DNA of 64,000 nucleotides from assembly GCF_002811245.1 (NCBI RefSeq), contig NZ_NIVQ01000001.1:1-64000 (forward strand). The letters run 5' to 3'. This document shows positions 1 through 9,456 of the stretch, piece after piece. Source of the DNA: Vibrio salilacus. GTDB lineage: Bacteria > Pseudomonadota > Gammaproteobacteria > Enterobacterales > Vibrionaceae. The translations under genes and the position numbers were made by a program. Position 1 is the stretch's first letter. Every line of letters begins with the position of its first letter. Under the pieces are notes generated by a model. The model did not search any database. It worked only from the letters and a program-made list of their open reading frames with translations, and was not told the origin of the DNA.

Positions 1-8
1 ATAAGTTC

Positions 9-42
9 AAAAAAAATCCCTGAGCATAGCTCAGGGATTTTT
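9..42. terminator. Bidirectional intrinsic terminator downstream of the fimbrial/lipoprotein operon
   Basis: A perfect 14-bp inverted repeat (12-25 with 29-42, 3-nt loop) has A-rich and T-rich ends, so it can terminate transcription on either strand. It lies 48 bp past the stop of the minus-strand lipoprotein gene and is the natural end of the fimbrial operon. Confidence 0.85.
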
Positions 43-89
43 GTATGAGAGACAGCCCTAAGGAGCCATTAGACCATCACACTAAAACG

Positions 90-2621
90 CTATAAATCTG
101 AAACACAAGAGGCATGTCCACCTTCCCAACCCGAAAATGCATGCTTGGCGCCACTATCAAGCGAAACAGAAAACTTATAGCTGTTGTAAGATTGAATTTC
201 AGGTGTTAAATACCAACCTCGAGGCCATCCAAAGCGAGTATAACCTGTTCCGATTGATCTCATATATTTTATTAAGAAGTTGAGTTCAGATGAACTTGGA
301 GGGTGCCAATTACTTCTTCCGGCAAAGCCTTCCTCCGCCATATGAGCACACCAGCGCTCATGAAAATTTCCTGGCTGATCCTTGACTTTATAAAAACTAC
401 TAAAGAGGCCCATTGATGCACCCAATTCTTTGTTGAAGTATGCATCCTGATATACTCTGGCATTGGCATTGGTGGTAACATTTCTATCATAGATCTTATA
501 ACCAAGTGAATCTAAAAGTGCTACTGAAGGTGAACTGGTGAACCATTTCGTTTGTTTATTGATCTCACCGCCATGCTGTATAGAGGCAATTTTTAAGCAT
601 TTACCAGCTGCATTAGTTTCATTCCTATCATTTATAGCACCACCACAAATGTCAGTAAACCCAGAGCCTAAAGCGCTCACCTTAAATGTCACTTGGCTGG
701 TCTTAGACAACGTCTGTGAATCTGGACGAGTATAGTAAGCGAGCAGAGTAATCTTGCTGTCAGTACTGGGGGCACTCCCTTTCCAGCTTATCCTCGCTTT
801 TTGTATTCCATTGCTGTCTGTCTCTTCATCCATATCTATGCTTATGCTTGTTCCGCCAGTAATTGGATACATTGTTACAGAATATCCCTTTATACCGTTA
901 CCAAAGCTATCTTTGAGGATTGCGGTAACCTCATTAACGCCCGTATAGGGTTGATTATCCGTTGTCGTTAAAAAAGTAAGCTCGGCAGTGGCAATACTAC
1001 CTGTAAAGCGTATTTTTATCGCTACCGTCTTACCATTATAATCTGCTGTAAGGGTCACGGTTTCTGACTTTATATTAGTTAGCTTAAAGCGGACAACTCC
1101 ATTAGAATCTGTTTCAATCGTTCGTGCATCTAGGCTAGCACTGCTGTCTGCATTCAGCGTCGCTGATACTATTTCTCCTTTCAGCGGTTTGCTAATTTGA
1201 ACGGCAACGATAGCCTTATCCATTCCATCAGCTTCTGCTTCTGTTTTTGACTCACTAGATAAATAAGATAATGCGACATCGGTAACACATAGCGTGCTGT
1301 ACTTACCCGACAAGTCTGCTTTTTCACTGTATTCAGATTTCCAAACACGAACATAGCCTTTAGAATCCTTGTCTTTTATGACATATGGATACTTGGTCGG
1401 CCAATTATGATTCACTTTTATGTCTGTTGAGCTAATCAGTTTTTGCCAATCTTTCCATTCTAAAATACGAGAATTAAGTGTTGAGCAGTAGTCATTAAGT
1501 TGATTGATGGTAAGCTGTGCTAGCTTAACTGAAGGAGTATAATCATCATCGGTAACAACGCCTGAATAATCAATTTTCTTTTCTATCGCTTCGGTTTCTT
1601 TTATTGCAGGAAAGTAATAATGCCCTTGAAGGGGGATCCCTTGCCATATTCCTAGATCATCTTTGACTTCAATTTCAACCAGTGAGACTGCGTAGCCGCC
1701 ATACTGATCGGAGATGACGTATGCAACATAATAAACCCCTGAATTATTTGCTTTAAAGGTAAAACTCGTATTACTAAGATCTTCTGGATTGAGCGAAGCA
1801 ACGTCTGCGTTATAACTATGAACTTCAACTAGTTGTAATGTTTGATCTTGATCTGGATCCTCTACGTGAGGTCCAACATCGATTTGAACGGTGACACCCG
1901 CAGGCACCTTATTATTGAGTTTAAACTTTTTTGCTATCGGCGCTTGATTCAATGCACTTGAAACCGCAATATCGATAAAACCGATATAGACAGTATTTTT
2001 CTGATCCTCTAAACGATACAAAACTCGAGATAACCCTGTAGCTGTCGCAGTATAACTGATCGAGTGAGTTGTTTGATCTACGATAGCATTTCCATTACCT
2101 AATAGAATGACTTCTGAATTAAGAATGGTATCAATAGGAAACTTATCACTAAGAGCTTCTTTAAGGTTTACTTTCTTCATTTGCCCGACTTCAATAGCCA
2201 GTGGTATTTGCGGTAAAATAACGTCTAAAATTCCAGCTGACATTAAGACAAATTTACCATCAGCTTCATTATCACCATTAGTAACCGTGTATCGGTATTC
2301 ACATAACCCTGAAGAAGAAACCGTGGTGTGAAATCCTAGACCATCGACACTGGGTGTACCACAGTATGAATCGATATTACTTAAAGCAACATTTTCTAAA
2401 CGCAAGTTAGAACCACTCCCGCCTTTCACATACTGGCTTAAATTAATATAGCTTGCGACTGACGGAGTTACCTCTTTAAAACCATCTTTAGCAACAACAG
2501 GTGTGGCTTGTGCTGTAGGCAAGGAGGGATGAGTATTTTTATTATCATCTTGGCCACAGCCGTATAATATTAATAATAGTAAAAACATCCAGGTTCTTGC
2601 ATGATGTGATATTCTTCTCAT
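90..2621 (-). CDS. Large surface lipoprotein with Ig-like (Big_1/invasin-type) domains and a DUF1566-like C-terminus
   Basis: This 843-aa protein starts with a lipoprotein signal peptide whose lipobox ends in Tyr-Gly-Cys near residue 22. The middle shows beta-rich repeats: a cadherin/Ig-like stretch around residues 225-320 and two Big_1-like modules around 465-650, with the typical 'D.NG...A......G' turns. The last ~100 residues (Trp, Pro and Gly rich, ending near a Cys-Val-Ser) resemble the DUF1566/Lcl C-terminal fold found in surface adhesins. It lies on the same strand 157 bp after the fimbrial tip gene and before a strong terminator, so it probably belongs to the fimbrial transcript. It is likely a cell-surface adhesin or fimbria-associated protein; the exact role is not recognisable. 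Domain names are by eye. Confidence 0.6.
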   Translation of the reverse strand: MRRISHHARTWMFLLLLILYGCGQDDNKNTHPSLPTAQATPVVAKDGFKEVTPSVASYINLSQYVKGGSGSNLRLENVALSNIDSYCGTPSVDGLGFHTTVSSSGLCEYRYTVTNGDNEADGKFVLMSAGILDVILPQIPLAIEVGQMKKVNLKEALSDKFPIDTILNSEVILLGNGNAIVDQTTHSISYTATATGLSRVLYRLEDQKNTVYIGFIDIAVSSALNQAPIAKKFKLNNKVPAGVTVQIDVGPHVEDPDQDQTLQLVEVHSYNADVASLNPEDLSNTSFTFKANNSGVYYVAYVISDQYGGYAVSLVEIEVKDDLGIWQGIPLQGHYYFPAIKETEAIEKKIDYSGVVTDDDYTPSVKLAQLTINQLNDYCSTLNSRILEWKDWQKLISSTDIKVNHNWPTKYPYVIKDKDSKGYVRVWKSEYSEKADLSGKYSTLCVTDVALSYLSSESKTEAEADGMDKAIVAVQISKPLKGEIVSATLNADSSASLDARTIETDSNGVVRFKLTNIKSETVTLTADYNGKTVAIKIRFTGSIATAELTFLTTTDNQPYTGVNEVTAILKDSFGNGIKGYSVTMYPITGGTSISIDMDEETDSNGIQKARISWKGSAPSTDSKITLLAYYTRPDSQTLSKTSQVTFKVSALGSGFTDICGGAINDRNETNAAGKCLKIASIQHGGEINKQTKWFTSSPSVALLDSLGYKIYDRNVTTNANARVYQDAYFNKELGASMGLFSSFYKVKDQPGNFHERWCAHMAEEGFAGRSNWHPPSSSELNFLIKYMRSIGTGYTRFGWPRGWYLTPEIQSYNSYKFSVSLDSGAKHAFSGWEGGHASCVSDL

Positions 2622-2778
2622 TGTCTTATCCTGTATTTTATACCTCTTGCGTTACGAATAAAAACACTATTAAACTCAATAAGTTTGTTAACGAAGTCAA
2701 TAGGGTTTAAATTTAATCCATACTAAGAATAGGTATAATAATTTTTAAAGCCATATATTATCCAGATAATAGATCGCC

Positions 2779-3801
2779 TTAAATTTTAGGCTCAAAAATC
2801 AAGTAAAACGTATCATTATATTGACCATTCTCAAGAGTTGATAAATCAATATCAGTAAAACTTACTTTTAAACGAAATGGGATTTCCTCTGTTCGATTAC
2901 CCTGTACAGTTGCAGTATAATTCTTGACTAAACCTTTACTAACAAGTAGCGGTGTATCACATTCAAGACATTCGATACTATAGGGTATCTTTGTTAATTG
3001 AGGGCCTTTCATTTCATAGTTAATACGCGAACGATTCAGTGTCATCATTAAACCATCACTAAACCACCCACTTGCCCGTCCATTAAATACACTTTCACCA
3101 GATACATAATCAGCTTTTGGGGAATAATGAGGTTTTAACTCCGACTCACCAGTTATATCTACTGAAAAAACAAATGCTGGTTGAAAGTTAAACTCAAAAC
3201 GGATCTGATAATTTGCATGATACCGAGTACGCAATGATGACGGTAAATAATAGTCATAAAAACTACCCACAGCGATACTACCAACATAATAACCAGCCGG
3301 CTTGCCTTCGAAAATTTTTGACAGCTTTTCTGTTTCTATCTTAATTAATGGACGTATAAAACTATAAGGATTATACGCATTGGTGGTAATCAAAGCATGA
3401 GGATGTAAACAACCTGCCTGACCTATCACCTTAACAATACCAGCTGTGTAATTGCCAGAACATAATAGTCCACTCTGCGTTCTACCTAAAACCGCATTCG
3501 TAGAACCAATATTGTATTCAAAACCACTTACTGTTAATGGTAGAACAACACTCTCGTTACCTGATGTTAGGCGCACTTCGGAGGGGCTCGTGGCAGTAAG
3601 ACCGCCAGGTATCCATTCACGGGTCGGTTTCAATCCACTCTCCACGTACCAGAAAGAAGGCGTAAATGTATTGTTATCAACTTCAACCACATCTTTCCAT
3701 TGAATTTCATTCCTCTTTATGTATGCCTTAAACGTCATTGCCGAAGCTGACACCGACCAAAAAAAGGTAGCAGAAATCATTATTATCAGACGTCGCATCA
3801 T
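2779..3801 (-). CDS. CS1-type (CooD/CfaE-like) fimbrial tip adhesin
   Basis: This 340-aa protein has a signal peptide (cleavage near Ala-Ser-Ala at residues 18-20). Its position is that of the tip subunit in class 5/alpha fimbrial operons, last after chaperone and usher. It is about twice the length of the pilin, as expected for a two-domain tip protein (receptor-binding plus pilin domain), and has Cys pairs (for example the Cys-Leu-Glu-Cys near residue 276) that the major pilin lacks. The start ATG overlaps the chaperone stop by 4 bp, so the two genes are translationally coupled. Sequence resemblance to CooD/CfaE is only general; position gives most of the support. Confidence 0.6.
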   Translation of the reverse strand: MMRRLIIMISATFFWSVSASAMTFKAYIKRNEIQWKDVVEVDNNTFTPSFWYVESGLKPTREWIPGGLTATSPSEVRLTSGNESVVLPLTVSGFEYNIGSTNAVLGRTQSGLLCSGNYTAGIVKVIGQAGCLHPHALITTNAYNPYSFIRPLIKIETEKLSKIFEGKPAGYYVGSIAVGSFYDYYLPSSLRTRYHANYQIRFEFNFQPAFVFSVDITGESELKPHYSPKADYVSGESVFNGRASGWFSDGLMMTLNRSRINYEMKGPQLTKIPYSIECLECDTPLLVSKGLVKNYTATVQGNRTEEIPFRLKVSFTDIDLSTLENGQYNDTFYLIFEPKI

Positions 3802-4535
3802 GTTGGTTTAGTCTCTAGATGCAAAATTTGACTATGTGAGCCTCTTAACGACTTAACCTCAACTTTGGCACGGTGGCTATCGCTTGGAACAGAATCAGGT
3901 TTAGGTATCGTCAACTCTCGACCAGAAAGAATATATACATTGCGTCGACAGTCTCGACGATTAGTAGACGGCATTCGATCGGTGCAGAAATTTATTTCGG
4001 CACGCGCTGCGTTAGGCCCAATATTGATTAACTGTACACTCTTCCCGTCATAATCTGCTTTGATTTTCGGCTGGATATCTTGCCCAGGAACAATAAATAG
4101 ACTGGCAAAGCCTACAGCCATTTGTACAGCATGATTGGCATGATCGTCACCATCCTTAAAATATGGGGTAGGGATAAAAGCTAACTGATAGAGTTCATCT
4201 TCTTTCCGCTGTTGATTTGGTTGTGCAACCAAAGTCACGCGAAAATCTTTTTCAAATCCAGGCTCAATTATAGTCCGCGCAGGATAAACATTGATCTTCC
4301 ATTGTTGCAAATTTTCTCGGGTATATTCCGTTTTTTCAATTTTCCCGTTTTTAACGCTCAACTTATACATTACAACATTAAGAAATACTCTATCTAACTC
4401 AGTATTTTTCACTGTAAAGACCGCCTCACCTTGTTCATTCGCTATCTCTGCTAATGAGCTAATTTGAATAGCTTGGGCAGGGGTACTCAAACAAAGTATA
4501 CAAATCAGTAGGCTAATTAGCTTATAAATGTCCAT
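3798..4535 (-). CDS. Periplasmic fimbrial chaperone (alternate chaperone-usher pathway)
   Basis: The 245-aa product has a signal peptide ending in Ala-Gln-Ala and a two-Ig-domain PapD-like layout. Its first strand is followed by 'VFTVKNTE', and an Arg-Thr-Ile-Ile-Glu-Pro-Gly segment resembles the start of the chaperone G1/F1 region. It would cap pilin subunits in the periplasm and hand them to the neighbouring usher. I chose the ATG at 4535 because a GGAG ribosome-binding site lies 8 bases upstream; an in-frame GTG three codons earlier overlaps that site. The gene overlaps the end of the usher gene by 14 bp and couples to the tip gene by ATGA. Confidence 0.8.
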   Translation of the reverse strand: MDIYKLISLLICILCLSTPAQAIQISSLAEIANEQGEAVFTVKNTELDRVFLNVVMYKLSVKNGKIEKTEYTRENLQQWKINVYPARTIIEPGFEKDFRVTLVAQPNQQRKEDELYQLAFIPTPYFKDGDDHANHAVQMAVGFASLFIVPGQDIQPKIKADYDGKSVQLINIGPNAARAEINFCTDRMPSTNRRDCRRNVYILSGRELTIPKPDSVPSDSHRAKVEVKSLRGSHSQILHLETKPT

Positions 4536-7260
4536 GATTTTCACTCCACATAGAGGTAAAAGTTAACAGATCAAATGACTCATCTTGAAGCATCACATGG
4601 GCATCCAGTTCCTCCAAGAAAGCTCGCTGTTGTGAGTTGAAAAAGTGATTATCCGCTAGATAGATATAGGCAAATTTATCCAAATAGACTGCTTTATATT
4701 TCAGTTCTAAAGCATTCAATCTATCAGTCATAAATCCAAGCTCTGCATCAATATTAAAACGTCCCAAATAAACTAAAATTTGATTATCTAAAGCATTATC
4801 AAGTAATAACTCAGATTTCTTCCAAGAAAATGATACATAGCTACCATCAATGCCTGGCATACAAAACCCTTTACTTGCTCCAATCATGGGAAGCGCCTCA
4901 GTAAGACATAGACCTTTACGTGAAACGATCTGATAAGGAGTACTATCTTTATAACGGACCCGAAAAACGCCATCACTTGATAGAGGTTCGACGCTTACAC
5001 AACCAGCACCGATGCATTGTGCTTGAGTGATGGGATCACCAAAAATATCATCAAGTACAACAAGCCGTGTTCTGACAGGAATCACATGAGTGTTCAGCTC
5101 ATATAATGAACCAGGATGGACAAAGACATCCAAGCTATCCCCTTCTAGAGCAACGTTATATCCTGCATCGTCTACTTTTAGTGACAGTTGGCTGTACTCA
5201 TTAACTTTAATCAACGTATTTTTTTTCTGAATATAGCCACGCCTTTGATAATCACCATCACGAATAACACTATATTGAACCGATCTATTTATAGACTCTT
5301 CACTATTTACATCATCAATTTCAGTGGTAATTTTGGCAAATGATCTTGCCTTTTCATAACTAAAGTCTATCCCACTACTTGAGACCATTTGCGTTCCTGA
5401 TAAAGTAGCCGAAAAAGTTCTCGGACCTTTACTACCTGTTTGGGCATAGGCATATACATTAAAATTGTCATTATGGCCGTTTAATGTTCCTGAAACATCT
5501 TGAGTAAAATTATGATTGCCAAGGTAATCTTTCGACACCATAGTACCTAGTGATGCACTGGCAGACCATCTGTCAGTATGACCATTAATTTTCAAGTAAT
5601 TCGAATTATTAGAAAATCCATTTTCATCAGTGGCAAGTCTAACGTGTGCAGACCAATTACTGCCTAATTGCCAGCTCAAATTCAAGTCAATTCGCATTTC
5701 TTCGCCCCCATCGGGTTCAATGGTATAACCCGATGAAAGCATCAAATCACCGCCAAGTATTGGTGTAGAAATACCACCAGAAATATAATGCCTAGTGCCA
5801 TCTAAGTCTTGTCGTTGATATAATTGATAAGAAAGATAACCACTACTTTTATTTGATAAATTACCTGCCAACCCAACACCTACATCAGAAAATCCTGATG
5901 GCCCATACATATAGTTTGCTAAACTATCACTATAAACGCTATTATTATAAAAATTACGGTAATCTATATAGATAGGTCCAGCACTAAGAAATGCATAGTG
6001 ATAAGCTGATCCTCCTGTAAAAATCTCAGCGTTATAAGTTAATCCCAAGAAGTCATTAAAATAATATTGCCCCCCTAGTTGTAGTTGCTGTTCATTATTA
6101 TGAAAAGTACTCACCCCCCCTAGCATTAAATTCTCACTAATTCGATAGTTAACCATTGCTCTAAAAAATGCTGCTGAAGTATAAGACTCATCGCCACGAT
6201 CATCATTTTTAAATCGTCCACCACCAATCACATAGTCCCACTCTCCTACAGGTAAAGAAAATATCTGATTGTTAACGATCAGTCGATCTTCACTGACCAC
6301 CACTTCTCCTGCGACTTTAAGTTCTAGGCGAATATCATAAACTCCACTCGGTAGATCTGAGTAGCTAATATGGTGACGTCCCTCACTTACAACTCGAGTA
6401 AAAATCAGCCTATCATTACGATATATTTCAAGTTGCCCACTTTGTGGCGCATAAAAATATATACGTTGCCGTTCGGTTGACTTTCCTTTGAGTAAATTAG
6501 CACTAGAACCTAAAAATACGCCATACATCGATAACGATGTGCCTGAATTAAGGTAATCAGTGGTATTAAAAGATAATGCAGATTGACTGCTCCCTGCTTT
6601 AAAACGGTAGCCAGAAATTGTAGAATCATAAATAGCTTTATAGATAGTAAAATCATCAGTTGAACTAGAATATTGGGTATCAAGTAATATAGCGCCAATA
6701 GGTAAACCTAGCAGACTCTCATTCGACCAAGATAGCGATTCATCACTATGTCCATGGCTCGTTACATATAAACGTGACCAATTAATCATCGCATTATGAG
6801 ACAGATTAAACGCTGATTCGTATTCAGCATCGGTCGAAATGTCTTTTAAGTGCTGTGGAGGAACAAATATGATTAATTTTGCACGATCAAAATCAAATAC
6901 ATAACGTAGTTCGCCATTTTCAACACTTAATACACATTTATCCATGCGGCTAATACATGCGGCATCAGTATGAATACCTTGCTCTGCCGACAATAATATT
7001 TCATTAACTGACTTAACTTTCAGGCCTTTTTCATGTAAATAATGCGATAGAGCTTCTTCTCCACGACTGCCTGCTTCAAGTTTGAATGTATCAAAGTTAA
7101 CAAGAGCTGGTAACTGCACAGCTTCTCGCTCACCAGCAATTCCAACATCTATATTTTTCAAAGTAATATCGAAAAAATCTGAAAACTCTTCAGGATAATA
7201 GGCTTTACTCGCATGGGTCTGAGTGCTAATAAAGATAATGATAACAAATACAAATTTCAC
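4522..7260 (-). CDS. Outer-membrane fimbrial usher, TcfC/CooC (alpha) family
   Basis: This 912-aa protein has a signal peptide and a long Tyr/Ser/Gly-rich beta-barrel region. Its C-terminal part has Cys-containing 'CIGAGC' and 'KGLC' elements resembling the TcfC-type usher C-terminus rather than FimD. It forms the outer-membrane pore that assembles and secretes the fimbria. I place the start at the GTG at 7260: a GGAG lies 8 bases upstream, the signal peptide then begins directly with Lys-Phe-Val-Phe, and GTGA overlaps the stop of the preceding gene. A longer ATG start at 7299 would put 13 non-signal residues in front. Confidence 0.85.
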   Translation of the reverse strand: MKFVFVIIIFISTQTHASKAYYPEEFSDFFDITLKNIDVGIAGEREAVQLPALVNFDTFKLEAGSRGEEALSHYLHEKGLKVKSVNEILLSAEQGIHTDAACISRMDKCVLSVENGELRYVFDFDRAKLIIFVPPQHLKDISTDAEYESAFNLSHNAMINWSRLYVTSHGHSDESLSWSNESLLGLPIGAILLDTQYSSSTDDFTIYKAIYDSTISGYRFKAGSSQSALSFNTTDYLNSGTSLSMYGVFLGSSANLLKGKSTERQRIYFYAPQSGQLEIYRNDRLIFTRVVSEGRHHISYSDLPSGVYDIRLELKVAGEVVVSEDRLIVNNQIFSLPVGEWDYVIGGGRFKNDDRGDESYTSAAFFRAMVNYRISENLMLGGVSTFHNNEQQLQLGGQYYFNDFLGLTYNAEIFTGGSAYHYAFLSAGPIYIDYRNFYNNSVYSDSLANYMYGPSGFSDVGVGLAGNLSNKSSGYLSYQLYQRQDLDGTRHYISGGISTPILGGDLMLSSGYTIEPDGGEEMRIDLNLSWQLGSNWSAHVRLATDENGFSNNSNYLKINGHTDRWSASASLGTMVSKDYLGNHNFTQDVSGTLNGHNDNFNVYAYAQTGSKGPRTFSATLSGTQMVSSSGIDFSYEKARSFAKITTEIDDVNSEESINRSVQYSVIRDGDYQRRGYIQKKNTLIKVNEYSQLSLKVDDAGYNVALEGDSLDVFVHPGSLYELNTHVIPVRTRLVVLDDIFGDPITQAQCIGAGCVSVEPLSSDGVFRVRYKDSTPYQIVSRKGLCLTEALPMIGASKGFCMPGIDGSYVSFSWKKSELLLDNALDNQILVYLGRFNIDAELGFMTDRLNALELKYKAVYLDKFAYIYLADNHFFNSQQRAFLEELDAHVMLQDESFDLLTFTSMWSENHGHL

Positions 7261-7745
7261 AATGTCAACTCCACCATAAGACCAACTAGGCCGTAACACT
7301 GCATTTCACTATCACCTTGCTTTATCTGAGGAAAAGAAAATCCTAATATATGCTTTCGCCATTTATATGTATCATCAGAATGATTAAATATCAGATTTTT
7401 CTTTACATCTTTTTTTTTAAAAAAATCATCATCAAGATACGTTTGCACCATTATTTCTGAGCCAGAGCAATAGTGTATAGATTCAGTCAAAGTTAGGTCA
7501 TATGAATCAGAAACAGATAAAGGGCTGCGGATAGAAAATGGAACTGATAAATGAGAGAATCGTTGCGCCTTCCTATCATAATTGGCTTGATATTTTATAT
7601 CACCACCTAAAATTTGAACTTCTTTAGAGGTGCTTTTTTTAGTTATATATACACTGATGTTAATATCTTTTCTAATGCCGCTGAATGCTCCAAAAGAAAA
7701 AAACAATAAGCCAGTAGATAATATTATTATTATTATTATTCTCAT
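7257..7745 (-). CDS. Minor fimbrial subunit / fimbria-associated periplasmic protein
   Basis: This 162-aa protein has a signal peptide whose start is a run of isoleucines encoded by ATT/AAT triplet repeats. It lies between the major pilin and usher genes, where alpha-type operons carry a minor structural subunit. It contains two Cys (in 'HYCSG' and 'MQCYG') that could form a disulfide, unlike the Cys-free major pilin. The stop TGA overlaps the usher GTG start, so translation is coupled. No specific family is recognisable, so the minor-pilin call is from context. Confidence 0.55.
   Translation of the reverse strand: MRIIIIIILSTGLLFFSFGAFSGIRKDINISVYITKKSTSKEVQILGGDIKYQANYDRKAQRFSHLSVPFSIRSPLSVSDSYDLTLTESIHYCSGSEIMVQTYLDDDFFKKKDVKKNLIFNHSDDTYKWRKHILGFSFPQIKQGDSEMQCYGLVGLMVELTL
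7721..7740. repeat. ATT trinucleotide microsatellite at the start of the minor subunit gene
   Basis: About six ATT units form an uninterrupted run that encodes the Ile stretch at residues 3-8 of the signal peptide on the minus strand. Slippage would change the number of Ile residues without shifting frame. Confidence 0.8.
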
Positions 7746-7763
7746 TACTCACCAGACTAATTG

Positions 7764-7797
7764 TAATAAAAAGAAGAGACGAGCCAAACAGGCTCGC
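7764..7797 (-). terminator. Partial terminator (attenuator) after the major pilin gene
   Basis: On the minus strand a 6-bp GC-rich stem (7780-7785 with 7791-7796, 5-nt loop) is followed by a U-rich stretch (TCTCTTCTTTTTATT). It sits 9 bp past the pilin stop and before the minor subunit gene. Such a site would let most transcripts end after the pilin gene and so give pilin in excess over usher and chaperone. Confidence 0.6.
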
Positions 7798-7805
7798 CGT
7801 GGGTA

Positions 7806-8369
7806 CTAAATTTTAGCATTTGAAATAATGATGGCATTAGTGACAATGACATCTGAGCCTTGCCTCACAACATCAGTAGGGTTTGGTGTCGCTACTGTCA
7901 AGTTTACTGCTTTTCCTACTTTATGTGACACTGGAGTTCCCTCGACCAATACCGTATCTTCCGCCTTAACAACGAACTCAGGATTTGTTCTATTGACAGG
8001 ACGAGCGAATCCGCCAGCACTGTAACGTACTCTTTGTACTTCGTAGTCAAATGAGGCAGCATCCTTCTTTGAATCAACGTCGCGTACCCCGAAGGAGACA
8101 ACTGATGAACCACTTATTTCATATTTACCAGGTTCCGATTCACTTTCTTGAAACGATAATGAAGCATTATTAAAATCAACAGTGCCTTTATTATATATTT
8201 CAAATTTACCGGAAATTGGTTTCACTGGCACTGCTCCGAGCCACTGAAAAGAGGCGGAAGCTTTGCCACTAGTAGGGCTAGTAGCACCACCTGCACTATC
8301 AGCCAAAACTGAAATACTTACACCTGTAATTACAGTAGCTATGGCTACTTTACTTAATATTCTTTTCAT
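7806..8369 (-). CDS. Major fimbrial subunit, CS1/alpha type
   Basis: This 187-aa protein has a clear signal peptide (cleavage near Val-Leu-Ala-Asp, residues 21-24). The mature part is Ser/Ala/Val-rich and free of cysteine, as in class 5 pilins, which differ from disulfide-bonded FimA. It is the first gene of the operon, preceded by an AAGGAG ribosome-binding site 8-9 bases before the ATG, and followed by a transcription attenuator. These are the features expected for the most abundant subunit. The AT-rich leader upstream should hold the operon promoter. Confidence 0.75.
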   Translation of the reverse strand: MKRILSKVAIATVITGVSISVLADSAGGATSPTSGKASASFQWLGAVPVKPISGKFEIYNKGTVDFNNASLSFQESESEPGKYEISGSSVVSFGVRDVDSKKDAASFDYEVQRVRYSAGGFARPVNRTNPEFVVKAEDTVLVEGTPVSHKVGKAVNLTVATPNPTDVVRQGSDVIVTNAIIISNAKI

Positions 8370-8742
8370 TAGTTATACTCCTTAATTCTATAGGGGATAG
8401 TTATTAGATGTAAGCTATGTATTTCCAATAACATAGACTTATTTGAATACAGAAATATAAATTACTTTCATACTCAATCTTCCTAGAACATTAAATGAGC
8501 TAAGACAAGATTATAGCTATACGCTGAACTTAACTGGCGAAGCCAACAGAGCTCCAGATTCCAGGTGTAGTGGAATATTGAAATAATTAAATTCCGTATC
8601 ATCCAATAATGTAAAATGTTATATAACCATCACGTGGTAAATTTAAACTCACACCCTTAGTGCGATATCTATTTAACTATATATTAAAAAATAAATATAT
8701 AAGAATAATCTTATTTTTACTTTCAAGAGATATAATACCCAT
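8370..8742. other. AT-rich upstream region of the fimbrial operon
   Basis: About 370 bp of strongly AT-rich DNA without a convincing ORF. It must contain the pilin promoter on the minus strand. I cannot point to a single convincing -35/-10 pair. The composition suits H-NS binding, as is common ahead of acquired fimbrial genes. Confidence 0.4.
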
Positions 8743-9399
8743 TCAACTTGAAGATGCAGGTTTCAAAATCTGAAAGTTATCCGTAATTCTGGATACGAGT
8801 GAACCTACAACTTCTGGTAATGTTACATCGAAAAATTCTTTGATGGCTGAAGTAAATGCTTACTTGGAGGAGAAGTAAATATTATTCCGTACATGCTCAT
8901 TCATCACTTTCCAAAGCCACTCGATTGGATTTAAATTTGGACTGTAAGGCGGTAAATAATGAAGCTCGATATTGAGCACTTTTGCCGCACTTTTCACCAA
9001 TTCTGACTGGTGATAGGCTGCGCCATCAAGAACTAGGTGAACTTTTTGCTCCAACGGATAATGCTCCTTTTTGAGCTTCCAGAAGAAATGAACGATGCTC
9101 TCACTGTTTATCGTGTCATACGTTTCTGTCACCGTTGCACCAATATTTTGAAGTGGCAACGCACCGATAATATTAAGGCGAGTTCGACGGCCTGTTGTCT
9201 CAATAACGTTGTTTTGGCCTCTTCGTATCCAGCCATAACTGAGATTTGTTGACTGCGTAGGATGAACGGCATCCATGAACAACTCGGGCTCTTCGCTGTT
9301 TCTTGGCGTCTCGTTGTAATCTTCGATAAAGGCTTGCTGCATCTCTGGATTAAATTTGTGCGGTATACTTTTCGGCTTCTTATATGAGAAATCAAGCAT
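8743..9399 (-). pseudogene. IS630-family transposase remnant (5' truncated, internal stop)
   Basis: The reading frame encodes the DDE catalytic half of an IS630-type transposase: 'MDAVHP' with the first Asp, 'LVLDGAAYH' with the second, and the C-terminal 'LPPYSPNLNPIEWLWK' with the final catalytic Glu. It lacks the ~150-residue N-terminal helix-turn-helix part; a TGA lies just upstream of the first Met in frame. It also has a TAA at 8860-8862, after which the family-typical 'FFDVTLPE' segment continues to a stop at 8743. It is therefore a dead fragment. The end by 8735-8760 (ATACCCATTCAACTTGAAG) looks like the terminal repeat of a Vibrio IS. Confidence 0.85.
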
Positions 9400-9456
9400 C
9401 TTTAATGATCACGTGTATATAAGCTTATCTTCTCGCTCTATTGCTTGGGTATCAAC

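Noticed and set aside
9129..9395. 88-aa minus-strand ORF overlapping the IS630 remnant
   Set aside because: It is a shifted frame of the transposase fragment; the DDE motifs are in the other frame.
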